A stretch of 64,000 nt of DNA, from contig NZ_CP133267.1 in assembly GCF_030915465.1 (NCBI RefSeq), forward strand, positions 1,116,001 through 1,180,000, given 5' to 3'. Positions 9,460 through 20,056 of the stretch are shown one piece after another. The first letter of the stretch is position 1. The number at the start of each line of letters is the position of its first letter. Source of the stretch: Neobacillus sp. PS3-34 (GTDB lineage Bacteria > Bacillota > Bacilli > Bacillales > Cytobacillaceae). Under the pieces are notes generated by a model, which worked only from the letters and a program-made list of their open reading frames with translations, did not search any database and was not told the DNA's origin. The translations under genes were made by a program, and so were the position numbers.

Positions 9460-10245
9460 TTATTGAACAGTATATCCTCCATCCAGGACAACCGCCTGGC
9501 CTGTAATCCCTCTTGCTTTTTCACTAGCTAAAAAGACAGCATAGTCGGCAATTTCTGAAACTGAAAGCAGCCTTTTTTGTGGTACAAGCGGGTAGATTAC
9601 TTCCTCAATGACTTTCTCAAGCTGAACATTCCTGGTCACAGCAAGATCCTTCAACTGGTTCTGGACCAACGGGGTATCCACATAGCCCGGGCATAAAGCA
9701 TTTACGGTAATGCCATGTTCTGCACCTTCCAACGCAGCAACCTTTGTTAAACCAATGACACCGTGCTTGGCACTATTGTATGCGGCTTTACCGGCAAAGC
9801 CGACAAGCCCATTAATAGAAGCCATATTTATGATTCGTCCGTATCCCTGTCTCTTCATCAATGGGAATACGTTTTTAATCGCAATGAATGGAGCAGTTAG
9901 CATGACATTAACCAGCAGCTTAAATTTCTCAGTTGGAAATTCTTCAATCGGAGAAACATATTGCAGACCAGCATTATTGACTAAAATATCGATGCTGCCA
10001 AAAGATTGATATGCATGCTCAAGGCTGGCTTTAAACGCCTCCTCATCGGTAACATCACAAGGTGCCGAGATTGCTTCAAACCCTTGATCCTTTAATTCCA
10101 AGGCAACCGAATTACTGCTTTCTTTGTTTAAATCCGAGATCACTACCCTTGCTCCGTCAAGAGCATACGCTTTTACAATTTCCAGGCCAATTCCGCTTGC
10201 AGACCCGGTGATAAAAGCTGTTTTTCCTTCAAGGAGCTTCCCCAA
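9460..10245 (-). CDS. 3-hydroxybutyrate dehydrogenase (SDR family)
   Basis: 261 residues. NAD-binding motif TGSASGIG at about residue 13, NNAG at about 90, and the catalytic S...YNSAKHG (Tyr-x-x-x-Lys) at about 155. LVQNQL and the C-terminal GQAVVLDGGYTVQ fit D-3-hydroxybutyrate dehydrogenases, which oxidise 3-hydroxybutyrate to acetoacetate. TTG start with GGAGG upstream. It follows a GntP-type permease (41-base gap) in what is probably one operon for uptake and oxidation of 3-hydroxybutyrate or its polymer. B. subtilis has a comparable permease/dehydrogenase pair. Confidence 0.88.
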   Translation of the reverse strand: MGKLLEGKTAFITGSASGIGLEIVKAYALDGARVVISDLNKESSNSVALELKDQGFEAISAPCDVTDEEAFKASLEHAYQSFGSIDILVNNAGLQYVSPIEEFPTEKFKLLVNVMLTAPFIAIKNVFPLMKRQGYGRIINMASINGLVGFAGKAAYNSAKHGVIGLTKVAALEGAEHGITVNALCPGYVDTPLVQNQLKDLAVTRNVQLEKVIEEVIYPLVPQKRLLSVSEIADYAVFLASEKARGITGQAVVLDGGYTVQ

Positions 10246-10285
10246 GACCGTTCCTCCTTCCGTAAAAAAACAATTCCTTTTCCGT

Positions 10286-11725
10286 TTACACTATTCCAAA
10301 TAAAGAATAAAGAGCAATAATAAAGAACACGGATAATGTTTTAATGACAGTTATCGCAAAAATATCCTTATAGGATTGTTTATGTGTTAATCCTGTAACC
10401 GCTAGCAAAGTGATGACTGCACCATTATGCGGAAGCGTATCCATGCCCCCGGAAGCCATTGAAATAACACGGTGCATTACTTCAGGGGGAATATTAGCAG
10501 CAGCAATAGCCTGATTGTATTTTTCAGACATAGCACTTAAGGCAATCCCCATACCGCCGGAAGCAGATCCTGTTATACCTGCTAAGGTTGTTGTGGTAAC
10601 CGCGCCATTTACAAGCGGATCAGAAAATGTACCGGAAATTCCGTCACTGATAGACTTGAAGCCAGGAAGTGAGGCAATTACTCCTCCAAATCCGTATTCA
10701 GCGCCAGTATTCATCGTGGCAAGAAGCGATCCGCCAATGCTTAGGTTAAGTCCTTCTTTAAAATTCACCGTAACCCGTTTCCAATCATAGGCCATAGTGG
10801 CAATAATCCCTACAATCAGGGCCAGCTCGACTGCCCAAATCGCAGCAACTGCCGGAACATCCACCGCGTACGTCTTTAATCCAATCGCTGAAAAATCAAA
10901 TCCGTTTGGATACCATTTAGGAATATACGTAACAAACACTTTATTCATCACGCCAACTAAAACGAGCGGAACAAACGCCAAAATCTGTTTCCCAAGAGAT
11001 TGCTGTGTTGAGAAATCTGGAACTGTGTTTCCTTTTTGAATTGCGGCAGGGCCATTGGCTGCTGCGGCGGTTTCCGTTCCGAAACCAAAGTAGCCCTCTC
11101 CAGCTTTTTCTGCCTTTCTGCGGCGGGACTCCAGATAAATGAATCCCAGAATGAAGACAAAAATCCCTCCAAGGATACCAAGTACAGGAGCAGCATAAAT
11201 ATCTGTTTTAAAGAATGAAACTGGAATAACGTTTTGGATTTGAGGGGTTCCAGGCAACGCATCCATTGTGAAAGTGAATGCTCCCAGGGCAATTGTTCCT
11301 GGAATTAGGCGTTTTGGAATATTCGCTTCCTGGAACAAATGGGCAGCAAAAGGGAAAATAGCAAAAACTACTACAAATAAACTTACGCCGCTATAAGTTA
11401 AGATAGCGCCAAGCAAAACAATGGCCAAAATTGCCCTCTTTGCTCCAATCATCTTCACAATTGTTTTTGCAATGGACTCAGCAAGTCCTGACATTTCTAC
11501 CACTTTACCGAAAATAGCACCTAATAAAAATACCGGGAAATAGGATTGAATAAAGCCGACCATTTTCACCATAAACACGCCTGAGAAGAATGGCAGTACA
11601 TACCCTGGTTCAGTTAATAAAACAGCAAAAAGTGCACAAAGCGGAGCGAATAAAATAACAGAAAAACCTCGATATGCTACGAACATTAAAAGTCCGAGCG
11701 CAAGTAAGATAACAATTAAATCCAT
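10286..11725 (-). CDS. GntP-family permease, probably for 3-hydroxybutyrate or another short hydroxyacid
   Basis: 479 residues, very hydrophobic with about 12 segments; ATG preceded by AGGGGGA. Family features include FFSGVFMVKMVGFIQ, AILAIVLLGAILTYSGVSLFVVVFA and the C-terminal MASGGMDTLPHNGAVITLLAV. Gluconate-permease relatives import small organic acids by proton symport. Being next to 3-hydroxybutyrate dehydrogenase suggests a hydroxybutyrate-type substrate; that is inferred from context. Transcription most likely starts at the sigma-54 promoter 115-135 bases upstream of the start codon. Confidence 0.9.
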   Translation of the reverse strand: MDLIVILLALGLLMFVAYRGFSVILFAPLCALFAVLLTEPGYVLPFFSGVFMVKMVGFIQSYFPVFLLGAIFGKVVEMSGLAESIAKTIVKMIGAKRAILAIVLLGAILTYSGVSLFVVVFAIFPFAAHLFQEANIPKRLIPGTIALGAFTFTMDALPGTPQIQNVIPVSFFKTDIYAAPVLGILGGIFVFILGFIYLESRRRKAEKAGEGYFGFGTETAAAANGPAAIQKGNTVPDFSTQQSLGKQILAFVPLVLVGVMNKVFVTYIPKWYPNGFDFSAIGLKTYAVDVPAVAAIWAVELALIVGIIATMAYDWKRVTVNFKEGLNLSIGGSLLATMNTGAEYGFGGVIASLPGFKSISDGISGTFSDPLVNGAVTTTTLAGITGSASGGMGIALSAMSEKYNQAIAAANIPPEVMHRVISMASGGMDTLPHNGAVITLLAVTGLTHKQSYKDIFAITVIKTLSVFFIIALYSLFGIV

Positions 11726-11842
11726 GTAAATCCCCCTTGTTCATTCTTTAGTTCAATTCAAACTTCATCCTATCCATCGGTAAGCGTTTACAAAATACCC
11801 CTTTGCCCTCCTTCTTCAAAATTTTGATACACTTAATTCTTT

Positions 11843-11859
11843 TGCAAGTTCCGTGCCAA
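11843..11859 (-). promoter_or_regulatory. Sigma-54 (-24/-12) promoter of the permease-dehydrogenase operon
   Basis: The minus strand reads TTGGCACGGAACTTGCA, a perfect match to the consensus TGGCAC-N5-TTGCA with the invariant GG and GC ten bases apart. It points toward the permease gene. An activator of the right class is encoded at 7868-9289. Confidence 0.93.
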
Positions 11860-11957
11860 AAAAAATTATTTTTTCTAAATTGTTTTAAAATTCACTTTTT
11901 ATCCAAGCTTATTTTTGATTTTATTAACATGATTGTATTGGAAATACCCGAACCGTT

Positions 11958-12022
11958 TTCCGATATTCCGGAAAATTTTTATAAATCGTTCCGTAAAAAC
12001 GGAAAATTCCGCTTTCGCGGAA
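11958..12022. promoter_or_regulatory. Three tandem TTCCG-N6-CGGAA palindromes (probable enhancer)
   Basis: Identical-format 16-bp inverted repeats at 11958-11973 (spacer ATATTC), 11989-12004 (TAAAAA) and 12007-12022 (CTTTCG). Centres are 31 and 18 bp apart. They lie about 100-180 bp upstream of the -24/-12 promoter, the usual distance for binding sites of sigma-54 activators, and end 17 bp before the stop codon of the ArsR gene. Binding by the activator at 7868-9289 is inferred. Confidence 0.85.
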
Positions 12023-12038
12023 TTTTAAAAGGATGGAC

Positions 12039-12749
12039 TTATTTAATTTTTGTTTCCCTATTTTTCATATCAATTGAAAACTTCTCCATGAATTCCCTTT
12101 TTCCTATGTTGGTAATCACTAGTGCACGGGTATTTGGCTGCCGTTGAATCCAATTCAAATCAATAAATCTCTCAAGTAAAGCATTACCAACCGCTCCGGC
12201 TATATGAAATTTGCGTTCACTCCAATCCAGGCATTTATGGCAAAAAGATCTTCGTTTTTTTCTCATGACATCTAAATCGATACCAAAAGAAATACAGAAT
12301 GTAACTCCTTCTTCAGTAAGTTTAAAACCATCTTGGGTATCGGCAATATAACCTTTTTTTATTAGGGATTCCGCTAATTGGACACCTAAATATCCTGCAA
12401 CATGATCATAACAGGTTCGCGCATGTCGGATTGCCTTGTCCTCCACAGATTGTTTTAATGAGTTAACCTGTGCTGGCGGAGTTAGAGTCAGCAGCGTTTC
12501 AATTATGCGTGCGATCTCCTGGTTTTGCAGCCGGAAATATCGGTGCCTGCCCTGCTTTACGGCTGTAATCAAATTTTCCTCTAACAATTTTGATAGGTGA
12601 AAGCTGGCTGTTTGAGGTTTAATTTTCGCAATAGAGGCAAGCTCTCCGGCGGAGTAAAAGCGATCATCCAACAAACTAGTTAAGATAGCGGCTCTTGAGG
12701 GATCACTTATGATTCCCGCAATTGCTGGCAGGTTAGGGTTTATATTCAT
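12039..12749 (-). CDS. ArsR-type winged-helix transcriptional regulator
   Basis: 236 residues from an ATG at 12749 that has GGAGTGA five bases upstream (an in-frame ATG at 12770 lacks one). N-terminal HTH_20/ArsR domain: DPSRAAILTSLLDDRFYSAGELA and KPQTASFHLSKLLEENLI. The C-terminal half has RRSFCHKCLDWSERK, where a Cys-x-x-Cys could bind metal or sense thiols. It is divergent from a flavin-reductase-like gene and an inverted repeat lies between them, so it probably controls that pair. Effector unknown. Confidence 0.85.
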   Translation of the reverse strand: MNINPNLPAIAGIISDPSRAAILTSLLDDRFYSAGELASIAKIKPQTASFHLSKLLEENLITAVKQGRHRYFRLQNQEIARIIETLLTLTPPAQVNSLKQSVEDKAIRHARTCYDHVAGYLGVQLAESLIKKGYIADTQDGFKLTEEGVTFCISFGIDLDVMRKKRRSFCHKCLDWSERKFHIAGAVGNALLERFIDLNWIQRQPNTRALVITNIGKREFMEKFSIDMKNRETKIK

Positions 12750-12768
12750 GTTTATCACTCCAAAATGC

Positions 12769-12794
12769 ATTCCATATTTCGATCATTATGGAAT
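12769..12794. promoter_or_regulatory. Inverted repeat in the ArsR/flavin reductase divergent region
   Basis: Arms ATTCCATA (12769-12776) and TATGGAAT (12787-12794) separated by 10 bases. Position and form suit an operator for the adjacent ArsR-type regulator; this is inference. Confidence 0.6.
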
Positions 12795-12842
12795 TAATAA
12801 TCGTTTATTATGATTTTACAAAAGAAAAAAGGAGAGGTTACC

Positions 12843-13462
12843 TTGAAACCAGAATTAATTAGTTCAAAATCTATCGTCATAAATCCCAAAATACTTTATT
12901 ACGGTACGCCTGTTATTTTACTAAACACCCTTAACTCCGATAACTCGACTAATATTAGTCCGATTTCTTCCTCCTGGGCATTGGGAGATTACATTATCCT
13001 CGGAATAGGAACCGGAGGAAAAGCCTTTGAAAATCTTGAAGCTCATCGTGAGTGTGTAATTAACATTCCGAATCCTATACTTTGGGAAAATGTAGAACGC
13101 CTGGCCCTTTCACTGGTAAAAATCCTGTACCCGACTATAAAAAAGAACATGGGTTTTCCTACGAAAAGGATAAATATTATGCTAGCAGGCTCACTGCAAT
13201 AGAATCTCACGATGTAGTTCCTACAAGAATAGCAGAATGCCCAATTCAAATTGAAGCCATCGTAAGGGATATCCGTGTTCCAAAGTATTCCACTCATTTT
13301 GCCATCATTGAAACAGAGGCTCTGAAAGTACATTCACATGAAGATATATTGGTTAATCACCAACATATTGACCCTAAAAAATGGAGTCCTCTCATTTATA
13401 ATTTCCGCCATTACTTTGGTCTTGGCCAGGAAATGGGGAAAACATTTCGTTCTGAGACTTAA
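12843..13462 (+). CDS. Flavin reductase-like (DIM6/NTAB) protein, one-base frameshift
   Basis: About 206 residues from a TTG at 12843 with AAAGGAGAGG upstream. The split-barrel FMN-binding family is recognised from SSWALGDYIILGIGTGGKAFENL and ERLAPFTGKNPVPDYKKE. The frame breaks at 13103-13107: the text reads CTGGCCCTTT, where CTGGCCCCTTT joins the two halves. The rest is intact to FRHYFGLGQEMGKTF. The family reduces flavins or acts as an FMN oxidoreductase; the substrate here is unknown. It is divergent from the ArsR regulator. Confidence 0.85.
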
Positions 13463-13478
13463 TAAAGAGTAAAGGGTT

Positions 13479-13506
13479 GGAGAGGTTTGATGAACAGGAC
13501 CTCTCC
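13479..13506. terminator. Bidirectional hairpin terminator
   Basis: Arms GGAGAGGT and ACCTCTCC around a 12-base loop, between the converging flavin-reductase and PhzF genes. It lacks a strong T tract. Confidence 0.55.
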
Positions 13507-13507
13507 T

Positions 13508-14376
13508 TCAAAGGAGCATCGCTTTTCCGGTTATGCTAGTCATCGTAATTTCACCATTTTCACTATATACATTAGCCTCAATATAACTTGGCCTTCCCAT
13601 TGAGACACCTTGCACGATTTTATACGTATCCACTCCTGTTAAATCTTCATTAAAGCTTTTGTTCAAATAAAAATAAGTACCAAGAGCCGACGCCGCAACT
13701 CCTGTTGCAGGGTCCTCATCATAACCTGCTTTGTTCGGAAACTGCCGAGCCTGCACAAGCTTCTCATCATAATCCTCTATGGAAAATGGATAAAATCCAG
13801 TTGCACCATATTTTTCGCATATTTCCCATAGGTAAGGGAAATTTGGGGACAGCTTATGGAGAATAGCGGTACTCTTTATATGAATTAAAAGTTTAAAACG
13901 TGATGTGGACACAGACTTTATTCCAGCCGCTTCGATCTCTGCAGGCTTCACATTTAATGCCCTGCTAACGTCTTCGATGGGAGGGACTTTTTCGCAAACT
14001 TTAGGAGGGAATTGAGTAACCTCTACTTCAATTTCACCACCCGCTAAGCTCCACTCAGCTTGAATGGGCCTAATAAGGTATCAATATTTAATGGTGAATT
14101 TTTTACCATTCCTTTGTTTACCAATACTGTAACACTGCCAATTGTCGCATGGACACACATTTCCATTTCATTATTAGGTACAAAATATCGAAATTGAAAT
14201 TCACAATCTTTGTGCTTGGACGTGCTGACAAAACAGGTTTCATGTCCCAATTGCCTGGCAATGGCCTGCATCTCTTTCGATGAAAGATGGTCACTGTTTA
14301 AAATGACCGGACATGGATTTCCTCCTTCATTATTAAGAGGGAACACAATGGTATGAACAATCTCGTGCTGATTCAT
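13508..14376 (-). CDS. PhzF-family isomerase-like protein, one-base frameshift
   Basis: About 289 residues, normal for the PhzF/diaminopimelate-epimerase fold. N-terminal part: FPLNNEGGNPCPVIL and ETCFVSTSKH with MCVHATIGS (the conserved G/H-A-T loop). The C-terminal part has the KAGYDEDPATGVAASALGTYF motif typical of the second half (given here in words: Asp-Pro-Ala-Thr-Gly-x-Ala). The frame breaks at 14066-14070, where GGCCC on the coding strand should be GGCCCC (giving LLGPIQAEWSLAGGEI). Substrate unknown; most Bacillus members are not phenazine genes. Confidence 0.86.
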
Positions 14377-14402
14377 TTTATCTCTCCATTTCGATTGACC
14401 TA

Positions 14403-14689
14403 TTATTCAAAAAATGAAGCGTAATTCTCCGCGCTCATGGATGCATTAAATTCAAGGATTTCATACTCTGCCGCTTTTTCTCTCCAGAAAGGATCTTCTT
14501 GAATGATTGTTTCTAACTCAGCTTTTGTTGCCCTCCCCGCAATGATAATTCCTCCCGTTCTTGGTGCTTTACGCCGGACATCGAAAAAGGCCAGTCGGCA
14601 TAATATTTTTTTAAAAATTGAACGTGTTCATCTCTAAGTTTATCGATCTCTTCTAGTGGTTTAATATAATTCAGATTAATGATAAACAT
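14403..14689 (-). CDS. YciI-like small protein, one-base frameshift
   Basis: A 95-residue protein missed by simple ORF calling because of a frame break. AAAGGAGG precedes ATG; it begins MFIINLNYIKPLEEID, includes RDEHVQFLKKYYADW, then shifts at the GGCC at 14589-14592 to PFFDVRRKAPRTGGIIIAG and ends EFNASMSAENYASFFE. His in the DEHVQFL segment and the R-TGG-I loop are the usual YCII features (a ferredoxin-like fold, some members dehalogenase or chlorohydrolase-like). Same strand as its neighbours PhzF and the reductase. Confidence 0.8.
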
Positions 14690-14719
14690 CCTTACTCCTC
14701 CTTTTCATGACTCAATAAA

Positions 14720-15385
14720 TTACTGTTGCTCCAATGTTGGTTTCTCAGCAGGTGCCTTCAACCCGAATAGCCGATTTGAGATATATGGATAATTTCCATA
14801 CCTGATTGCCATTTCCCTTTCAAATAGAGTAAATCTTTCTATAATCCGATTATTTTTCAACATTCCACCGTCTAGAATCCTGAAGGGACTTGGCTTGAGA
14901 AGATTCATGACTATTTCTTTTGCGTATGGATGATCTGATGTAATATAAACATCACTTTTCACTCCGTCGTAAATCGGTTTATAAAAAACTTGAAAATAGG
15001 TATTCTTAAAAGCACCAACGATATTAGCCTCAGGAACCACCTTCTGTAACTCCTCTGCAGCAGATTGACCCCATTTTAATGTGAAGTCAGTAAAGTCTTC
15101 TGTAAAAGGATTGGTGATATCGACAAGTATTTTCCCTTCCAGTTTCTCACTATTTTCTTTCGCCCATGGGATAAGATCCCTAAACAAAAGGGCAGGAATA
15201 ATGATATCTGCCTGCAATGCTTCTTCATATGAAACTGGAACAATATCGGTAAATTTATTTTCCTCAATTAAAGCGTGAACTCGATCTTCATTTCTTGAAG
15301 CCCAAAGGAGTTCGTCGACAATGGGAGCAACGGTTGTAATGATACCTTTGCCCATCCGCCCTGTTCCGATAACTGATACTTTCAT
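14720..15385 (-). CDS. Dinucleotide-binding oxidoreductase (F420-reductase-like Rossmann protein)
   Basis: 221 residues. MKVSVIGTGRMGKGI is the Rossmann glycine motif; LVDITNPFTEDF and IVGAFKNTYFQVF match the NADP-dependent F420 reductase/'NAD_binding 11' type family. Bacilli have no F420, so the true electron acceptor is probably another cofactor or substrate. It is divergent from a LysR regulator at 15552, which may regulate it. Confidence 0.8.
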   Translation of the reverse strand: MKVSVIGTGRMGKGIITTVAPIVDELLWASRNEDRVHALIEENKFTDIVPVSYEEALQADIIIPALLFRDLIPWAKENSEKLEGKILVDITNPFTEDFTDFTLKWGQSAAEELQKVVPEANIVGAFKNTYFQVFYKPIYDGVKSDVYITSDHPYAKEIVMNLLKPSPFRILDGGMLKNNRIIERFTLFEREMAIRYGNYPYISNRLFGLKAPAEKPTLEQQ

Positions 15386-15551
15386 TTAAATCACCCTTTT
15401 GTTATAAGATTAATTTAATCGTATCGCAGGAACTCCTTCTGAAAAATAATCATTATTTTTCTGCCCTGTAACTTTTAGTTGCAGCTCTCGTTTCTTTAGG
15501 ATAAAAATGGTATATAAAGTTAATTCGAGCTACTCCTAAAGGATGATGTAT

Positions 15552-16415
15552 ATGAATCTCGAGTATTTTAATAGTTTCATAGAAACCGCAATTGAAAAAA
15601 GCATGTCAAAGGCGAGCCAAAAAATAAATATTTCACACCAAGCGTTGAGTAAGCAAATTAGAATTCTTGAAGAGCACTATGGAGTACCCTTATTCAAGCG
15701 GTCTGCATCGGGTGTCGAGCTTACAAAAGCAGGAATTTTATTATATACAAGACTTCATCCCCTTCTTGAAGAATATTCCTCTATCGAAAAAGATTTGAAA
15801 AAGCTAAAAGCCTTACAAACATACAGGTTAGGTACGCTGCCAAGTCTTGCAGGTTCCTACATTCCGCCTAAAAACCTTAAAGCAAAGAAAGAAGGAATTG
15901 AACTCGAAATCGTAATTAAAAATACTAGCCCGGACTTGGCTGTTCTTTTGGAAAAAGGGGAATTGGATGCAGCAATCCTGGAGGGAGTGCATTTTCATAA
16001 TTTCTTTTGGCATACGAAATTATATAATGAAGCCTTATACGCTATATTACCTGTAGGCCATAAATTTTCCGTTTATCCATCTGTATTACTTGAAGAAATC
16101 AGTGAGGAGCCTTTCGTTTTATATCCGCCAAAATGTGGTATTAGAAAATGCGTTGCTGGTATTTTGAACGATGCGGGAAAACAATTGAAGGTAGCAACAG
16201 AGATAGAATTTAGTGAACATCTAATCGGGTATGTTGCCGCAGGTGCAGGAATTACTGTAGTCCCAGAAAATACGGTCCGCCATCTGGACAACCCAAAGGT
16301 TAGGGTCATTCCGCTTAGCAACACGAATGCTGTCCGGACTATTTCACTGGTTTCAGGATCCGAAATAACTGGCAAACTTCTCTATAAATTTTTCAAGCAG
16401 GGAAATAACAATTAA
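15552..16415 (+). CDS. LysR-family transcriptional regulator
   Basis: About 287 residues. The start at 15552 has AAAGGA eight bases upstream (an earlier in-frame ATG at 15543 overlaps it). N-terminal HTH: MNLEYFNSFIETAIEKSMSKASQKINISHQALSKQ, then the effector domain with AGAGITVVPENTV. Divergent from the Rossmann reductase. Inducer unknown. Confidence 0.88.
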   Translation: MNLEYFNSFIETAIEKSMSKASQKINISHQALSKQIRILEEHYGVPLFKRSASGVELTKAGILLYTRLHPLLEEYSSIEKDLKKLKALQTYRLGTLPSLAGSYIPPKNLKAKKEGIELEIVIKNTSPDLAVLLEKGELDAAILEGVHFHNFFWHTKLYNEALYAILPVGHKFSVYPSVLLEEISEEPFVLYPPKCGIRKCVAGILNDAGKQLKVATEIEFSEHLIGYVAAGAGITVVPENTVRHLDNPKVRVIPLSNTNAVRTISLVSGSEITGKLLYKFFKQGNNN

Positions 16416-16571
16416 CAACCGAGCTATGAGATGAAAAGAGGAAATAATTTATTTTAATTACTATTGAATCTAAAAATCTAGTTTTTGCTTCAAAAAAGCT
16501 CCTAAAAAGTCATTTTTTAACCTAAAAGTTTGCATTTTCAGGGCGAAAACGATACTTTACCCATCAAAAAA

Positions 16572-16616
16572 AGGCTGTCGTGCTCAGTCGTCATTCACGA
16601 CAGAGCACGACAGCCT
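16572..16616 (-). terminator. Strong intrinsic terminator of the purine operon
   Basis: Fourteen-base arms AGGCTGTCGTGCTC and GAGCACGACAGCCT with a nested GTCGT/ACGAC stem in the loop, followed on the minus strand by TTTTTTT. It lies eight bases after the purD stop. Confidence 0.93.
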
Positions 16617-16623
16617 CTTCATA

Positions 16624-17915
<1,292 letters not shown>

Positions 17916-17939
17916 TTAATAAAATAAGAATTCGAACGC

Positions 17940-19475
17940 TTAGTGCCTGAAATGTCTTACCCCAGTAAATACCATAGCAATTCCATACTCATCGGCTTTC
18001 TTAATTGAATCCTCGTCTTTAATAGATCCCCCAGGCTGGATGATGGCCGTAATGCCCGCTTTTGCCGCAGCCTCAACAGTGTCGTCCATTGGAAAAAACG
18101 CGTCAGAAGCCAGGATAGCCCCTTCAGCTATATCCCCCGCCTGTTCCAGTGCAATCTTCGCGGCACCGACACGGTTCATTTGGCCTGCACCGATTCCAAT
18201 TGTCATATCTTCGCTAGATACCACAATCGCATTTGACTTAACATGCTTGACTACCTTCCATCCGAACTTAAGTGCCTTCCATTCTGCCTCAGTTGGTTCT
18301 CTCTTTGTTACTACTTTTAATTCAGCATCTGCCAAAGACAACTCATCTACGGCCTGTACAAGCAGTCCCCCTGCGATCGAAGTCAGCCGAGTTTCTTTTT
18401 TGCTTTCCATCTCTAAAGGGATCACAAGCAGCCGGACATTCTTTTTGCCTTTTAAAATTTCCAGGGCCTTGTCAGAAAAAGCAGGAGCAATGATGATTTC
18501 AAGGAAAATTTCATGTAGCTTTTGGGCTGTAGCAGCATCCACTTCACGGTTTAACGCAATAATTCCTCCAAAAATGGAAACCGGATCTGCTGCGAAAGCT
18601 TTCGTGAAGGCATCATAAATTGTTTCTCCTGTTCCGACACCGCATGGGTTCATATGCTTGACAGCAACGGCTGCAGGCTCTGAAAATTCACCCACGATAC
18701 TAATTGCAGCATCAGCATCATTAATATTGTTATAAGAAAGTTCCTTGCCGTGTAGCTGTTCTGCATTGGCAATCGAAACAGTCGAACCAAGAGGCTTACG
18801 GTAAAACGAAGCATGTTGATGAGGATTTTCCCCGTAACGAAGCCCTTGTTTCAATTCATATGTTACCGTTAAATTTTCCGGTGTTTCTTCTCCGGTTTTT
18901 TCGGTCATGTATTCTGCAATTAAGGCATCATACGCAGCCGTATGGCGGAATACTTTAGCCGCCAGCCTCTGTTTTGTGGAAGCTTGAACTAAACCAGTTT
19001 CTTTCAATTCACTAATAATAGAAGGATAGTCTGCCGGATCTACTGTGACTGTCACATATTTATGGTTTTTGGCAGACGCACGGAGCATCGCCGGACCGCC
19101 GATATCAATTTGTTCGATCGCTTCTTCAAACGAAGTTCCAGGTGTAGCGATTGTTTTTTTGAATGGATAAAGATTTACACAAACGATCTGAATGGGTGTA
19201 ATCCCATGCTCGGAAAGCTGCTTCTGGTGGGAAGGGTCGTCAGCTTTCGCCAGCAGCCCGCCGTGAATCATTGGATGTAACGTTTTTACCCTACCTTCAA
19301 GTATTTCGGGAAATCCGGTTATCTCGCTTACACCTTTTACAGCAATGCCTTTTTCCTGCAATGCTTTTTTCGTGCCGCCTGTTGAAATAATTTCAAAGCC
19401 CAGTTTTTCGAGTTCGGACGCAAACTCAACGACACCGCTCTTTTCAGAAACGCTGATTAATGCTCGTTTTATCAT
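17940..19475 (-). CDS. purH: AICAR transformylase / IMP cyclohydrolase
   Basis: 511 residues, the family length, and intact. Bifunctional: formylates AICAR with 10-formyl-THF and closes the ring to IMP (steps 9 and 10). N-terminal cyclohydrolase domain starts [14 protein letters not shown], with STGGTKKAL and [11 protein letters not shown]; the C-terminal transformylase includes KHMNPCGVG and [12 protein letters not shown]. Start 19475 has GGAG seven bases upstream. The 5' end overlaps the purN stop. Confidence 0.95.
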   Translation of the reverse strand: MIKRALISVSEKSGVVEFASELEKLGFEIISTGGTKKALQEKGIAVKGVSEITGFPEILEGRVKTLHPMIHGGLLAKADDPSHQKQLSEHGITPIQIVCVNLYPFKKTIATPGTSFEEAIEQIDIGGPAMLRASAKNHKYVTVTVDPADYPSIISELKETGLVQASTKQRLAAKVFRHTAAYDALIAEYMTEKTGEETPENLTVTYELKQGLRYGENPHQHASFYRKPLGSTVSIANAEQLHGKELSYNNINDADAAISIVGEFSEPAAVAVKHMNPCGVGTGETIYDAFTKAFAADPVSIFGGIIALNREVDAATAQKLHEIFLEIIIAPAFSDKALEILKGKKNVRLLVIPLEMESKKETRLTSIAGGLLVQAVDELSLADAELKVVTKREPTEAEWKALKFGWKVVKHVKSNAIVVSSEDMTIGIGAGQMNRVGAAKIALEQAGDIAEGAILASDAFFPMDDTVEAAAKAGITAIIQPGGSIKDEDSIKKADEYGIAMVFTGVRHFRH

Positions 19476-19486
19476 CATATGTCTCC

Positions 19487-20056
19487 TCACTGACAAGTTA
19501 GTAATTTTTGCAATATGACAGGATAAAGTTGATGTTCTATATTCTGTATTTTGTCCTGCAGACTCTTTCTTGTTTCATTATAATCAATTTCTATTGTCTG
19601 TTGGGCAATGATGGGCCCCGTATCCATTCCCTCATCTACAAAATGGATGGTCACTCCGCTTTTATTTGCCTGTGCTTCCAGAGCTTGGCCGATGGCATCC
19701 TTTCCGGGAAAGGATGGCAGAAGGGAAGGGTGGATATTTACGATGTGCCCTGTATATTCAGCTAACAGGGTAAGGCTTACCAATCTCATATAGCCGGCCA
19801 AAACGAGATATTCAATATCCTCATTCTTTAATTCTTGCAATATACGCAGCTCAAAGGCTTCTTTATTAGGGAAGTCCTTTGCTGAAAAGACGAAATAAGG
19901 GATACTATTCTGCTCCGCACGTTCAATTACATATGCGCCCGGCCTGTCACACACCAGCAGTTTGACATTAGCCTGAAGGCTTCCTTCATTGACTGCATCC
20001 AGGATTGCCTGAAAATTACTCCCGCTTCCGGAAGCGAAAACAGCGATATTCTTCAT
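19487..20056 (-). CDS. purN: GAR transformylase
   Basis: 189 residues, intact. Formylates glycinamide ribotide with 10-formyl-THF (step 3). Motifs: [22 protein letters not shown], and [14 protein letters not shown] with catalytic Asn and His, then [15 protein letters not shown]. Its ATG overlaps the purM stop (ATGA), a coupled arrangement conserved in Bacillus. Confidence 0.95.
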   Translation of the reverse strand: MKNIAVFASGSGSNFQAILDAVNEGSLQANVKLLVCDRPGAYVIERAEQNSIPYFVFSAKDFPNKEAFELRILQELKNEDIEYLVLAGYMRLVSLTLLAEYTGHIVNIHPSLLPSFPGKDAIGQALEAQANKSGVTIHFVDEGMDTGPIIAQQTIEIDYNETRKSLQDKIQNIEHQLYPVILQKLLTCQ

